In this document: one piece after another, positions 9,216 to 18,800 of the stretch
Layout of the letters: every line of letters begins with the position of its first letter
Numbering within the stretch: the first letter of the stretch is position 1
DNA from: Plantago elongata
Lineage: Eukaryota > Streptophyta > Magnoliopsida > Lamiales > Plantaginaceae
DNA length: 22,429 bases
Assembly (NCBI GenBank): GCA_036897095.1
Contig: JAYMSP010002808.1
Span: 1-22,429, forward strand
Direction of reading: 5' to 3'
Notes under the pieces: model-generated
Databases searched by the model: none
Told to the model about the DNA's origin: nothing
The model's input: the letters and a program-made list of their open reading frames with translations, nothing else
Made by a program: the position numbers and the translations under genes

Positions 9216-10300
9216 AATATGTTAGCAACCTTGCACCAAGTCACCAAGATGGCTAAATGCTTATTCTAGGCTTGTAAACTAAGTTCGAGCTCTTTTTAAA
9301 CTACTCGAACTTGAAAATTGTTCCGGATGAAAAATTCACATTTTTCTTTTTAATCAATACTCGAGACAAAATCCTCATATATAAGGATCTAGTTAACGAT
9401 GAGTTGACACCCTAGCCAACTTATGAAGCACTATAAGGCCGACTCGATGAGAATGGGAAGGAAGACAAGAAACTCGAATTCGAAAGGTTCAGATGTCAAT
9501 GCAACGAAGGGCAGTGCACTTAAGAGAACCAGCCCGATCCAAGCTCCTAATTTCAATCTCCAGCCAACAATGGGTTGGCATCCCTACCTGAGTGTATGAA
9601 GGCTAGTGGTTGGAACATTGACCATCGTGATTTATTTTCCACTCATATCCTTGCTAAAGGCCATTCGGATGAATGCATGTACGACACCGAGTCGACAAGA
9701 ATGATAGAAAGATGGATATCATTGATACATGAAGAGATGCACCTATTAGGCAACTCGAACTAAGCTCCCTATAGGTGCAGCCATCTAATGCCCTACATCT
9801 ACAAAAGGATAAGAAATGTTTAGGAGCAAAAGAGGACAAAGGAAGCCACTAACTCTAAGCGTGGGGCTCCAATTAGGCAGCTCGGACTTAGCTCCCTATG
9901 TGAGTCTCACGTCATAGAGCCGTTCACTCAGCTCCACAAACAACTACACAAAAGGTTGGGCTCAGATATATATCAGGTCAATCGACTTCGGTCAAAACAT
10001 GTAAACGAACGATTTGTGATCTGATGGAGTTTTTCTACACATTCAGGTCTAATCAATGTACGACATATGTCGTCGTCAGTTGCTAGTTTGATGGGCTTGG
10101 GCCTTGGTCGTTGAATTTGGCCCAACCCATTCGACGAACAATAAGGAGCTCTATGCTTCGAATTTTACAACTATCTTCTAAAAAGATACTGGGGAATAGG
10201 GGAGCTTATGATATGTATTAATAAGTACGACCTACGAACGAAAGGTTTGAGGCAACTTAGTGCGTTCCAACACTCTATTTACTAGATCGACTTCTTGATA
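9216..10300. other. Unclassified degenerate repeat-like DNA
   Basis: This 1.1-kb stretch is richer in G+C than its surroundings and has no supported gene. An open frame at 9575-9763 shows no recognised domain. A diverged direct repeat, ATTAGGCAACTCGAACTAAG at 9744 and ATTAGGCAGCTCGGACTTAG at 9872, each followed by CTCCCTAT, has a spacing of 128 bp, as in the U3 repeats of some LTRs. Paired TGGGCTTGGGCC and TTGGCCCAACCCA at about 10094-10130 form an imperfect inverted repeat. It may be an old LTR or internal part of another retroelement, but I cannot classify it. Confidence 0.35.
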
Positions 10301-12100
10301 TAAAGAACGACCAATCAATGGCTTCCATTTAAAAAGAACCAATATACTTGAGAGAAACAGACAATGATAATTCATAATCTAACATCTCATTCAGTTCAAT
10401 CATCAACAGACATTGATAATTCTTAATGAATTAGGTAACTTCTATAATGCAAAGTGGATAAAGGAACAGTGACAAAGTAGCATGGGCATAAATTCCTCTT
10501 GCTCGATCCTTTGACAAGTGTGATTAAATCATGAAAATGTGGTTTGGAAGCTTTGTAGAGGCTCATATAATCAGGAGATAGATGGCCCTCCATGCATACT
10601 ATGCTTTAAGCAAACTGAACATGGGTGGAGGAGCCCATTGCCATTGGAAAACAAAAGCATCAAAAAACAATAAGGGGAAATTGCCAAGTCAAATATAAGA
10701 GCTATAGTACATTCATTATTCATAAACCTTTGTCAGTTTCGTTAGTTATAAACTTATAATACATATTTAAAATCAGAAATAGTACAAGATAGTTCCTCAT
10801 TAAATTAAAAATCAACTATCAGGATAGTTCAAGGTAGCTCTTCATTAACCATAACAATTTTACTAATAAATATTTTATATGTTAATATTGTATTAGATGT
10901 AATAGCTAATTAGGGGGTGAGGACCTAGAGGAGAGAAACATTAGGATCGAGAAGAGTCGATCTATTTATTTTTGAGATTTCATTGTTGTATTGCAATGCA
11001 CATAGGTTGATGCAACACTTTCCAAAATAAAAACTTCTTTTAATGACTAATTGCACTTCAATATCCGAGTCTTTCGAACCATAATTTGAGAATATACAAA
11101 TGCACATAGAAGCAAGATTGAAATAATAAGTAGGCTTGTGATGTGTGTTTGTGAAAATTTCGTTATATTTGTTTAGTAAAAATTTTCTAAGGGTTATATC
11201 TCTCCATTAAAAGGTGTTAACTCTTTATTCAATAATAAATTAAAATAGATATAATTATTAAACTGAAGTGAATATCTATTTATGAAAGTACGAGGAAAAA
11301 TTTAAAATTATGATAAAATTCAGTTGTCAACGGGGTTCACCATCGTCGATTAAATTGACACAAATTTGTTTAACCCGAACACGGTGAGACCATTTGCACA
11401 GGAAAGGAAATTGCCGCGACTTTTTTTTTCCTCTCTGATTCAATTTTTCTTCTTTCTTTTGCTCAATCAACACGCATTTTTAGCACATAGGACTCCTTAA
11501 TCTCAAGATGACAAAATTCATCTATTGATCAACACACTTAAATCATTAATTAAATTTCACCAAGTAAATACATCTAATTATAAGGGATGATTTTAATGAG
11601 TTAATACATTTTAACAACGACATACACATTTATATTGAATGTTTGAGTACATATGGAACCAGAATGAATTCATGAAACGATTTGAATGCTCATTCATTCA
11701 ATAATTTTCAATAACTGTGGTTTTGCATTTTCAATTAGTTTAAATGTAAACGCGAATCTAGCTTTTAATTCATTTTAATAATTTCTATTACTAACTTTAA
11801 TCTTTTAAAACCATCATAAGAAAAACTTTTTAAAATTTAAATGTAAATCACTTGCAAATTACATGTAAAAGGTATAAAATTATTTATATTAGTAAATCTA
11901 ATTTATTTCATAATAAAATTTTACTATATATTAGTTTGAATGTTTAAAGTTGGATAAAATGTCTCATTAAAGAAGATCGGGGGAGGGAGGGAGAATATGA
12001 AAAATATGAATGTAGCAGGACGATCCAAAACTATAGCCAAGTTTTCATTCCTCGGTCATGGCGAGATCAATTGAAGCGTGAGCTCTAGTACGTATGATGT
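10301..12100. other. AT-rich intergenic DNA
   Basis: No gene is seen on either strand. Noted items are a perfect 6-bp stem with 6-base loop (GATCGA 10945-10950, TCGATC 10957-10962), long A/T tracts, and a purine run GGGGGAGGGAGGGAGAA near 11978. The downstream end probably contains upstream promoter sequence of the NPH3-like gene, but no element there can be assigned with confidence. Confidence 0.4.
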
Positions 12101-12199
12101 TGGTACCTTAGAGTTGCATTAATGGAACACAAGTACCAATTTTAGTAAACAATAGAGACACATAGAAAAGATTGCTCTTCTGTGGATACAAATCTCTGT

Positions 12200-12465
12200 C
12201 AAATGGGCTGCCTTTTTCTTTTGGCGCCATTATCACTTCACCACACACTCACACTTAATTCCCTACACATCCTATTTGTTCCTGATATTATCCCCAATTA
12301 AACCAAATTTTCTCACTCATTCACTACCATGATTGGTTCTTTTTAACGTTCTTTTTCAGCGTTGAATAGTATAGTGGGAAATTATTCTTGTCTGTTACCT
12401 GTTCGATGAATTGCGTTTCAGAACATCCTACTCTGACTTCAATTCTTATGTGATGATGAAAGCAT
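12200..12465 (+). promoter_or_regulatory. Probable 5' leader of the NPH3-like gene with three upstream ORFs
   Basis: Pyrimidine- and CA-rich sequence (for example CACTTCACCACACACTCACA near 12234) precedes the coding start, as is common in plant leaders. Three small ORFs lie ahead of the main frame: 12329-12346 (5 codons), 12406-12453 (15 codons) and 12453-12485 (10 codons). The stop TGA of the second shares its last base with the start ATG of the third. The third overlaps the first possible main start (12466) in another frame and ends 13 bases before the second (12499). This arrangement could reduce translation or favour the 12499 start. The transcription start is not visible, so leader extent is inferred. 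Confidence 0.4.
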
Positions 12466-15242
12466 ATGAGAACCTGGCTCTATAAAAGTGATGAAAAGAT
12501 GGTGGATGTCGATTTTAATGCCGGAACCAAGCCTACGAAGAAAAAGACTCAGCTTTCGACTGCCATGGAGCGAACTAATGACTGGTTTGCTTCTACTCAT
12601 ATACTCTTTATGTCTTAATTACTCATGTGGAGTGTATGATTTGGCTATTTGGTCTGAGTTGTATAACACATGTTACTTTTTGATATTATGCAGGATCTTC
12701 TCCCAGGAAATTCCCAGTGATGTAACTGTTAATGTTGGCGAATCGTCCTTTTCATTGCATAAGGTAGAACATGCGTAACTCTCGTTTCTATTCTACTTGA
12801 TTATGGGTCAAGAATGGGCTGTGGCCTGTGGGCGTCTGTTGTATGCATATCGATGAACAACGTTTCACGGTTGAGTAATTTACTATTGTGCATCTATAAA
12901 TTTGTAACGTTTCAAAGAAACCAAGAAGCTATCATATGTGTTTTCATTTAGTCTGCATCATCAAGACTTAGGACAAAAGCTTAGTCTGAGTTTGTTTTTC
13001 TTTGTGCTTAATATGCTTGGATCATGTTGTTTTTTATGTACTAAGTACAAGAAATGCAAGATGATGAACATTAAACCATCTGCTTAGTAATCTTCTTATT
13101 TTTATTTTTTACAGTTTCCTTTAGTCTCGAAATGTGGGTACATAAAGAAGTTAATAGCAGAATCCCCAGATGCTGATGTCACTGTTATTGAAATAACCGA
13201 TGTGCCTGGAGGGGCTGAGGCATTTGAACTTGCGACAAAATTTTGCTATGGATTTAACTTTGAGATGAGTACGGAAAACATTGCGATGCTTCGATGTATA
13301 TCTGAGTATCTTGAGATGACAGAGGACTATGGGGCTGGTAATCTAATTGCAAGAACAGATGCCTTTGTAAATGAAGTAGCATTAAAGAGTCTTGCCGGGG
13401 CAGTTTCCATATTGCATGCTTGTGAGTACCTTCTTCCAGTTGCAGAAAATGTAAAACTGGTGAGCCGATGCATCGACACTATAGCAACTGTGGCTTGTAA
13501 AGACAGCCAATTTGCTGCACCATCAAGACCTAATGGCATGGATGAGTTGGTTTCGTCTAATTCAAAGCCCATCGTTGATTGGTGGGCCGAAGATTTAACA
13601 ATCCTGCGGATTGATTTCTTCCAGAGGATCCTCATTGAAATGATGGCTAGAGGATTCAAGCAATATGCTCTTGGTCCAATACTTATGCTATATGCAAAAA
13701 AATCCCTTCGAGGGTTGGTGAGGTCTTGCCCCATAAATCTTGCTTGTTGGTATATCATAGAAATAGTTATTGAATATCAATAAAAGTTATCTAGAATTTA
13801 CAGTACACTATTACTTTGACAAAATTTGTCCTATGAGACAAACTATTTCCTAAATTTGTGATTGAGTATACATTTGAGTGCAATAGGTAATGTGTGTGGG
13901 CAGCTGATGTAATGCACTTTTCATCTTCTTTTCAGGATAATTTTGGTAAAGGCGGGAAGAATATGGGTGCAAGACAAGAACATGAGAAAAGGGTCGTTCT
14001 AGAAACTATAGTTACGCTTTTGCCAAGAGAGAAGAACACAATTTCAGTTAGTTTTCTCTCGATGCTACTCAGAGCTGCAATCTGCCTAGATACAACAGTA
14101 GCTTGTAAGCTTGACTTGGAGAAGAGAATGGGTTTGCAACTAGGGCAAGCCGTCCTAGATGACCTGTTGATTCCATCCTATTCCTATAGTGGGGACACAA
14201 TATTCGATGTTGATACCGTGCAGCGGATCGTGATGATCTTTTTGGAGAGTGAAATGGATGCAAATAGAGTGGGATATAACACGGACGAAGAGTTTATATA
14301 CCCTTCTCCAAATGAGATGGAAAAAGTATCCAGGTTAATGGAGAGTTACCTTTCTGAGATCGCTTCTGACCGTAGCTTAACAGTGTCGAAGTTTATCGAT
14401 CTTGCTGAACTTATCCCTGAGCAGTCCAGAATAACAGAAGATGGAATGTATAGGGCCATTGACATCTACCTGAAGGTCTGTGCATGCCCTTATTTTTGTT
14501 CTTCATAGCGTTGCAGATTCATGATCCTTTTTCAAGTATTCAGTTTCTTAGTAGCTAATAAGTGGAAGTCTTTTTAAGTTTTTCTAGTTAGTCACTGCAA
14601 AGGGTTATGCTCACAAGTAGAAATAAGTGACTTCCTGTAAACTCTTTCTTATTTATACTCTGTCCATATAAACAATAGGCTCATCCGGCTTTAAGCGACA
14701 TGGAACGGAAGAAAGTATGCAGTGTAATGGACTGTCAAAAGCTATCTAGGGAAGCCTGTGCTCACGCAGCTCAAAATGATAGGCTTCCAGTTCAAACCGT
14801 TGTCCAAGTTCTATACTACGAGCAGCAGCGTCTCAGGGAAGTTGTGGACGAGCCCCATGCGCCTCCAGCCAAACAGGCTCCCTTCTCAATTGACATCCAC
14901 CCTGTAACCGACGAGGTATCAACACTACGAAGAGAAAACCAGGACCTGAAACTTGAGGTAGCTAAGTTAAACATGAGATTGAAGGAAATGGAAAGATTTT
15001 CAGACAGATCTTTTCCAGTTAGTCCGTTAGTAACTACCAAGTTATCAGATAAATCACCGGCTGCAGGTAGTCCGTTAGTCACCCCTCGCATCGGGTCTGC
15101 AGAGAAACCGCCCTTGCCTCGAAAATCGTTCATAAGCTCTGTGTCAAAGAAACTAGGCAAGATTATTCGAGCTGATCTCACACCTCAAGGTGCCAAAGGT
15201 AGAAACAAGCCAAGCAAAGATAGGCGGCATTCTATATCATGA
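12466..15242 (+). CDS. BTB/POZ and NPH3 domain protein (NPH3/RPT2-like family), five exons
   Basis: Exons are 12466-12584, 12694-12763, 13115-13717, 13936-14475 and 14679-15242. All four introns are GT-AG, and joining gives 1896 bp, or 631 residues, without a stop. The N-terminal BTB domain (about residues 40-150) includes [51 protein letters not shown] and [14 protein letters not shown]. The NPH3 domain starts near WWAEDL (219) and includes [72 protein letters not shown] and [20 protein letters not shown] (to about 497). A short coiled coil follows (about 523-552, [20 protein letters not shown]). Family members act as plasma-membrane-associated adaptors in phototropin or auxin-transport signalling and as possible CUL3 substrate receptors; which role applies here is unknown. 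The protein ends RRHSIS, like the 14-3-3-binding end of NPH3. ATG 12466 is the first in-frame start after a stop (12457); ATG 12499 gives 620 residues. Length is normal for the family. It is intact and probably functional. Confidence 0.95.
15223..15242 (+). other. Basic C-terminal R-R-H-S-I-S tail of the NPH3-like protein
   Basis: The last six codons encode RRHSIS before TGA. In Arabidopsis NPH3 a serine three residues from the end, in an RxS context, is phosphorylated and binds 14-3-3 proteins to release NPH3 from the membrane. The serine here has the same spacing from the end and a basic residue at -2. That it is used in the same way is inference. Confidence 0.55.
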
Positions 15243-15629
15243 TGCATTGTTTTCATTAGTCTTTTTTTAAGTTGTTCAAGGTTGGAAGAGGAACTGCATT
15301 TTGTTGTCCAGTTACTGATCTTATTTTTTGTTTTATGTGTAAATTGTGGTGAAAGTGCATATTGGTTGACGAGTGTAAAGTGTTATGAATACTAGCTTGA
15401 TGTTTGGTGTATGATACATATGAATGGAAAAGTTTGATCAAGCCTTTGAAACTTGAGATTTTTGGTGTATGTAATGTAGTTGAGGTTGGGAGACTTGTTA
15501 ATTATAATCAGTAAATCAACCACATGGTATAATATGGGTTAAAAAGGAAAAGTTAATTAAACTCTCTTATTTTCAATTACAATTTTTTAAACTGAATTAA
15601 ATTTAATTGTGATATCAAATATAAACTAA
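15243..15629 (+). other. 3' flank of the NPH3-like gene (3' UTR and intergenic)
   Basis: T- and GT-rich sequence follows the stop (TTATTTTTTGTTTTATGTGT at about 15321), which is typical of plant 3' UTR and polyadenylation regions. No exact AATAAA was found close to the stop. After about 15480 the sequence is AT-rich up to the Helitron edge at 15630. Confidence 0.5.
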
Positions 15630-15652
15630 CTAGTTTATGACCGTCTCGACGG
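15630..15652 (-). other. Helitron 3' terminus: hairpin and CTAG
   Basis: Read on the minus strand, CCGTCGAGACGG forms a 5-bp stem with a 2-base loop (15641-15652), then TCATAAA, then CTAG (15633-15630). The next host base is T, as expected for insertion between A and T. This hairpin-to-CTRR spacing is standard for Helitrons and serves as the transposition stop signal. Confidence 0.85.
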
Positions 15653-15945
15653 AACTTAAAGAAACAAATGAAAAAATATTACAAAACAACAAAGGAATAA
15701 AACAAAATGCATAATGAAAAAAGAAATAGATCGACGGATCTTAAAGAAACAAATGAAAAAATATTACAAAACAACAAAGGAATAAATCAAAATGCATAAT
15801 GAAAAAAGAAATAGTTCATAATCTAATACTACATTCACTTTTGTAATTTATGACATGTCGGAATTCGACGATATCAAAGAAACAACTAAAAATATTACGA
15901 AACAATAAAGGAATCCAGACAGAATACATGATGAAAAAAGAAATA
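15646..15945. repeat. Tandem 85-bp repeats in the Helitron 3' tail
   Basis: Copy 1 (15646-15730) and copy 2 (15731-15815) differ at about two positions. Copy 3 (15865-15944) is more diverged and shares TCGACG, AAAGAAACAA, AAAATATTAC and ATGAAAAAAGAAAT. The tails after copies 2 and 3 are also related (AATACTACATTCACTT and GATACTACATCCACTT), so an older unit of about 130 bp was followed by a younger 85-bp duplication. Each copy starts at a small palindrome (see findings). Confidence 0.9.
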
Positions 15946-16089
15946 TTATTGTCTGATACTACATCCACTTGTGCAACTAAGAGTTCAGTCGAAATCAATC
16001 ATTTCCAGTAAAAGAAATTTGTAGAAGAATTAATCCAATATTCTAAGAGTAATAATTCATTATAAAGTTTATAAAGTAGTGAATTTTAA

Positions 16090-17845
16090 GATACCTTATA
16101 GTTTATCAAAAATCTCTTTGTATACGACATTTGTAGTCGTATGATATGTGTGGTCTTCAGCATCACATATGTAAGTATTTTGAGACCCTTTCTGCTCGTA
16201 ACTCTGGATAATGCAACTTATAGTTGTCCATGGCTAAACACTGGTGTCGGGTATAGTCCAACATGAGCAAGAGACTGGCCTTGGCTTTTATTTATAGTCA
16301 TTGCAAATCAAACACTTATAGGGAACTGTCTCCTGTCAAAAGCAATGAGAAATTTTGCATCGTCCGATAGACTCATCATCATTCTAGGTATTAATACCTT
16401 TACCCTAACAAACTTTCCAGATAACATATTTGCCTAACTAACATTCTTCATGCACTTTGTTACAATGAGTCTAGTTCCATTGCAAAGTTCAGAAGCCTGA
16501 TTAATATTACGCAAGAGCATGATCATGCAACCCTCCTTAAGAACAATCTTGTGGTTAGGGAGTCCAGAACAATTGATATTATTCAAAACCTCAACCGTGA
16601 ATACTTCAGAGATATCATCATCAACATCATCAATCCTACTCAAGCTATCCGCACTTAAATATTCAAAGGTCTCACCATCCATCTTAGACATGACATACTC
16701 ATTAATCTCATGAACAATATCATTAGTAGGTGCAAGGATGGCTCTATTAATGAAGTAATTTGGATCTAATAATGGATTGACCAAGTGCTCTAATAATGAT
16801 GGGTATGTAACATCAACAATGGTAGATATAGAATCACCTGTATTTTTATGAGTATATCATCAGGCATTTTTATTTCAACCTCACCGTCGTTATTGTCACC
16901 GGCAACTCCATCACCAACTTGTAAAATCTACTTAGCAAATTGTCTGGTCTCGTTTATCTCATTAGGTGAACCTCCAGACTGCATGTGATTTATAATATAA
17001 TTTTAATAAACTCTATATTTCATAATTGATGAAGCCAGAAGTATTGAAACTGAATATTACCTACAATCTCAAGTTCTTTGTTAGATTGAGGACTCCACAT
17101 GTTGCCCATACTTTTTATGATCATAGATGCATTGACTATATCGAATCTGGTCTCGCCAGGAACAAGGGGAATAATTTGACTAGAGTCTTCTCCAAAAATA
17201 ACCACCAGACTTCCAAATGGGTCGTGAAGACGATTCATAGCATCTCTCAAGCTACTATCAACTGCTTCGAAAGAAAATTTATTCGTCATAGGAACCTCGT
17301 CCCATATAATAAGCTTAGTAATCTTCAATAGCTTTGTAACATCAGAATTTCCACTAATCTTTGAGCAAACTGAGTCCTCATTAGGATGAAATTGTATTCC
17401 GAACCTTGAATGAGTTGTCCTACCTCTTGGAAGCAAGAGTGATGCAATGCCACTGGATGCAATAGGTAGAACATATCTCATCTAGACCTCAACCCCGACC
17501 ATAGATTTTTCATATAAAGGTCTTCCCAGTACCTCCGTATCCATATACGAAGAATACTCTGCCTTTTTTAGAATCAACATAAGACATTATCTTTTCATAT
17601 ATAGTGCGTTGCTCATATGTCAATTTTGGATACAATGGATCGAACTATTCTCTCTCTGCATCTTTATCGGAAGACGTCTCATCCACTATGAAATGGTTGG
17701 TAGCGTTGTTTATGACATCATCATTAGGTATAGGCATATCTTCATATTGACGCAGACTACTGCAGTTTCTTTTGAGAAGTTTCTTAATTTCTAACAAAGA
17801 AATATCTTTAATTTGATCTTATGTTAGTTCCAAACCAGTATATTG
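16090..17845 (-). pseudogene. PIF1-type DNA helicase part of the Helitron protein, broken
   Basis: Minus-strand pieces in order: LTYEQRTIYEKIM and Walker A GGTGKT (17519-17536); IASSGIASLLLPRGRTTHSR (about 17463-17404); Walker B-like LIIWDEVPM (about 17310); VVIFGEDSSQIIPLVPGE (about 17200-17150), where the usual GGDFRQ reads GEDSSQ; AILAPTNDIVHEIN (about 16740); CMIMLLRNINQASELCNGTR (about 16530-16475); FAMTINKSQGQSLAHVGLYP (about 16310-16250); and VALSRVTSRKGLKIL (about 16220-16175). It ends with NVVYKEIFDKL and TAA near 16090. A candidate intron at 16979-17060 (GT...AG on the minus strand) joins LEIV to SGGSPNEINETRQFAKWILQ. Stops lie just after Walker A and elsewhere, and there is a frame slip near 16170. 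The helicase would unwind DNA during rolling-circle transposition. Confidence 0.9.
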
Positions 17846-18770
17846 AAAATACTACATATGAAAGACATGCAAAAACAATATATGTTAAGGATGTGGACTA
17901 AAATGGAAATGAATTGTTAGTACCTTGGTTATTCTGTTTCTTGCGTTGAGTATATAAGATGTCGTATGATAAAATTTCAATGTCTTCAACAACACATTTT
18001 TTGGAATTGACATGATGTGAGATAGAAGCAACACTACAAATAATTGACGGAGGTAGCTTGCAGGAACCCAATAACTTGCCTTAATTATTCCATTAACGTA
18101 CTCTCCATCGTAATGTTGGAGACCTAAAGATTCACATGCCGATTTGTATGAATCATAAACAACACCATTGACCGTTCTAATATCTTCAGAGCAAGTTGCA
18201 CCTCTTACATGATTCAACATTAGTCTCATGTAGAACTGGTCCTCATTTTTTATGCTGACATTATGTATACGTCCAACACTTATTGCTTTTGTCTTTCTGC
18301 GAGACCATATCTTCTCCTTGACTTTTCAGCAATAATGGCAGCAATTCATGATACAAAAGCTCGCAAGCTTCAGGGTCAACTTTGTTCAATTTGAACCACT
18401 GCAAGAATTTTGTATTCAGTGTTGATGGCTTATCAAGTAAGTCGGGCATGTATGCACCATCTTTGAAGTTCACACTCTGCTCACCTTCCAAGTGGAATGA
18501 TAACCTTTCAACCGGAGTGGTCCTATAATGTATGGAAAATTCAAATATTCTCCATATAGATTCACATGCTGATACATAGCGACCATCAACATGCCTCATG
18601 ATTTCATCAGGATTATTCAAGTCCACAAAATTAAGCCCTCTCCGGTCACTTTCCTTGGATATATATTTAAACAAATACTTCATAGAGCGCCCTTGGTTGC
18701 AGTATTCTATGTTCATATGGGACCGGTACTTCAACATCAATGTAGGGTTATACAGAACTACATATCGGTA
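17846..18770 (-). pseudogene. Helitron Rep C-terminal region and linker, broken
   Basis: The reading starts with YRYVVLYNPTLMLKYRSHMN near 18770 and continues through EYCNQGRSMKYLFKYISKES, YVSACESIWRIFEFSIHYRT, PVERLSFHLEGEQSVNF and the 17885-18229 frame with VRGATCSEDIRTVNGVVYDS and ACESLGLQHYDGEYVNGIIK. This is the standard plant Helitron 'helicase-like' region between the Rep nuclease and the helicase. A frame change near 18250 breaks it. A candidate 72-bp intron (17852-17923, AAG|GTACTAAC ... ATATGTAG) separates it from the helicase part. Everything N-terminal, including the nuclease site, is absent. Confidence 0.88.
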
Positions 18771-18800
18771 AGAAAATGTAATTATAAAATAGTTTAATAA

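Larger units (their letters stand above)
15630..18800 (-). mobile_element. Helitron remnant, 3' end intact, 5' part missing
   Basis: On the minus strand the element has the usual order: Rep C-terminal region, linker, PIF1-type helicase, about 460 bases of non-coding tail, then a hairpin and CTAG-3' followed by a host T. The 3' end is at 15630. The 5' side breaks off at about 18770, just inside Rep, and an LTR-like sequence begins at 18801. No TC-start can be given. The catalytic HUH and tyrosine motifs of Rep would lie upstream of the break and are not found in the rest of the window. It is inactive but was derived from an autonomous Helitron. Confidence 0.88.

Noticed and set aside
9575-9763. 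62-codon open frame on + strand
   Set aside because: No recognisable domain, and it lies in degenerate repeat-like DNA.
10945-10962. Perfect GATCGA/TCGATC hairpin, considered as a Helitron end
   Set aside because: No CTRR at a suitable distance followed by T on either strand.
11395-11470. Poly-T and pyrimidine-rich tract as a possible promoter or leader
   Set aside because: About 1 kb upstream of the coding start, with no TATA or exon signal that links it to the gene.
12481-12488. TATAAAAG, a good TATA-box match
   Set aside because: It would place transcription start at about 12515, downstream of both candidate start codons (12466, 12499), and would lose the conserved first exon start. It lies in codons of the longer form, so it is taken as coincidence.
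13327-13758. 143-codon open frame on - strand
   Set aside because: Shadow of exon 3 of the NPH3-like gene, with no motif of its own.
16519-17331. Plus-strand open frames opposite the Helitron helicase
   Set aside because: Minus-strand frames carry the helicase motifs, so the plus-strand ones are shadows.
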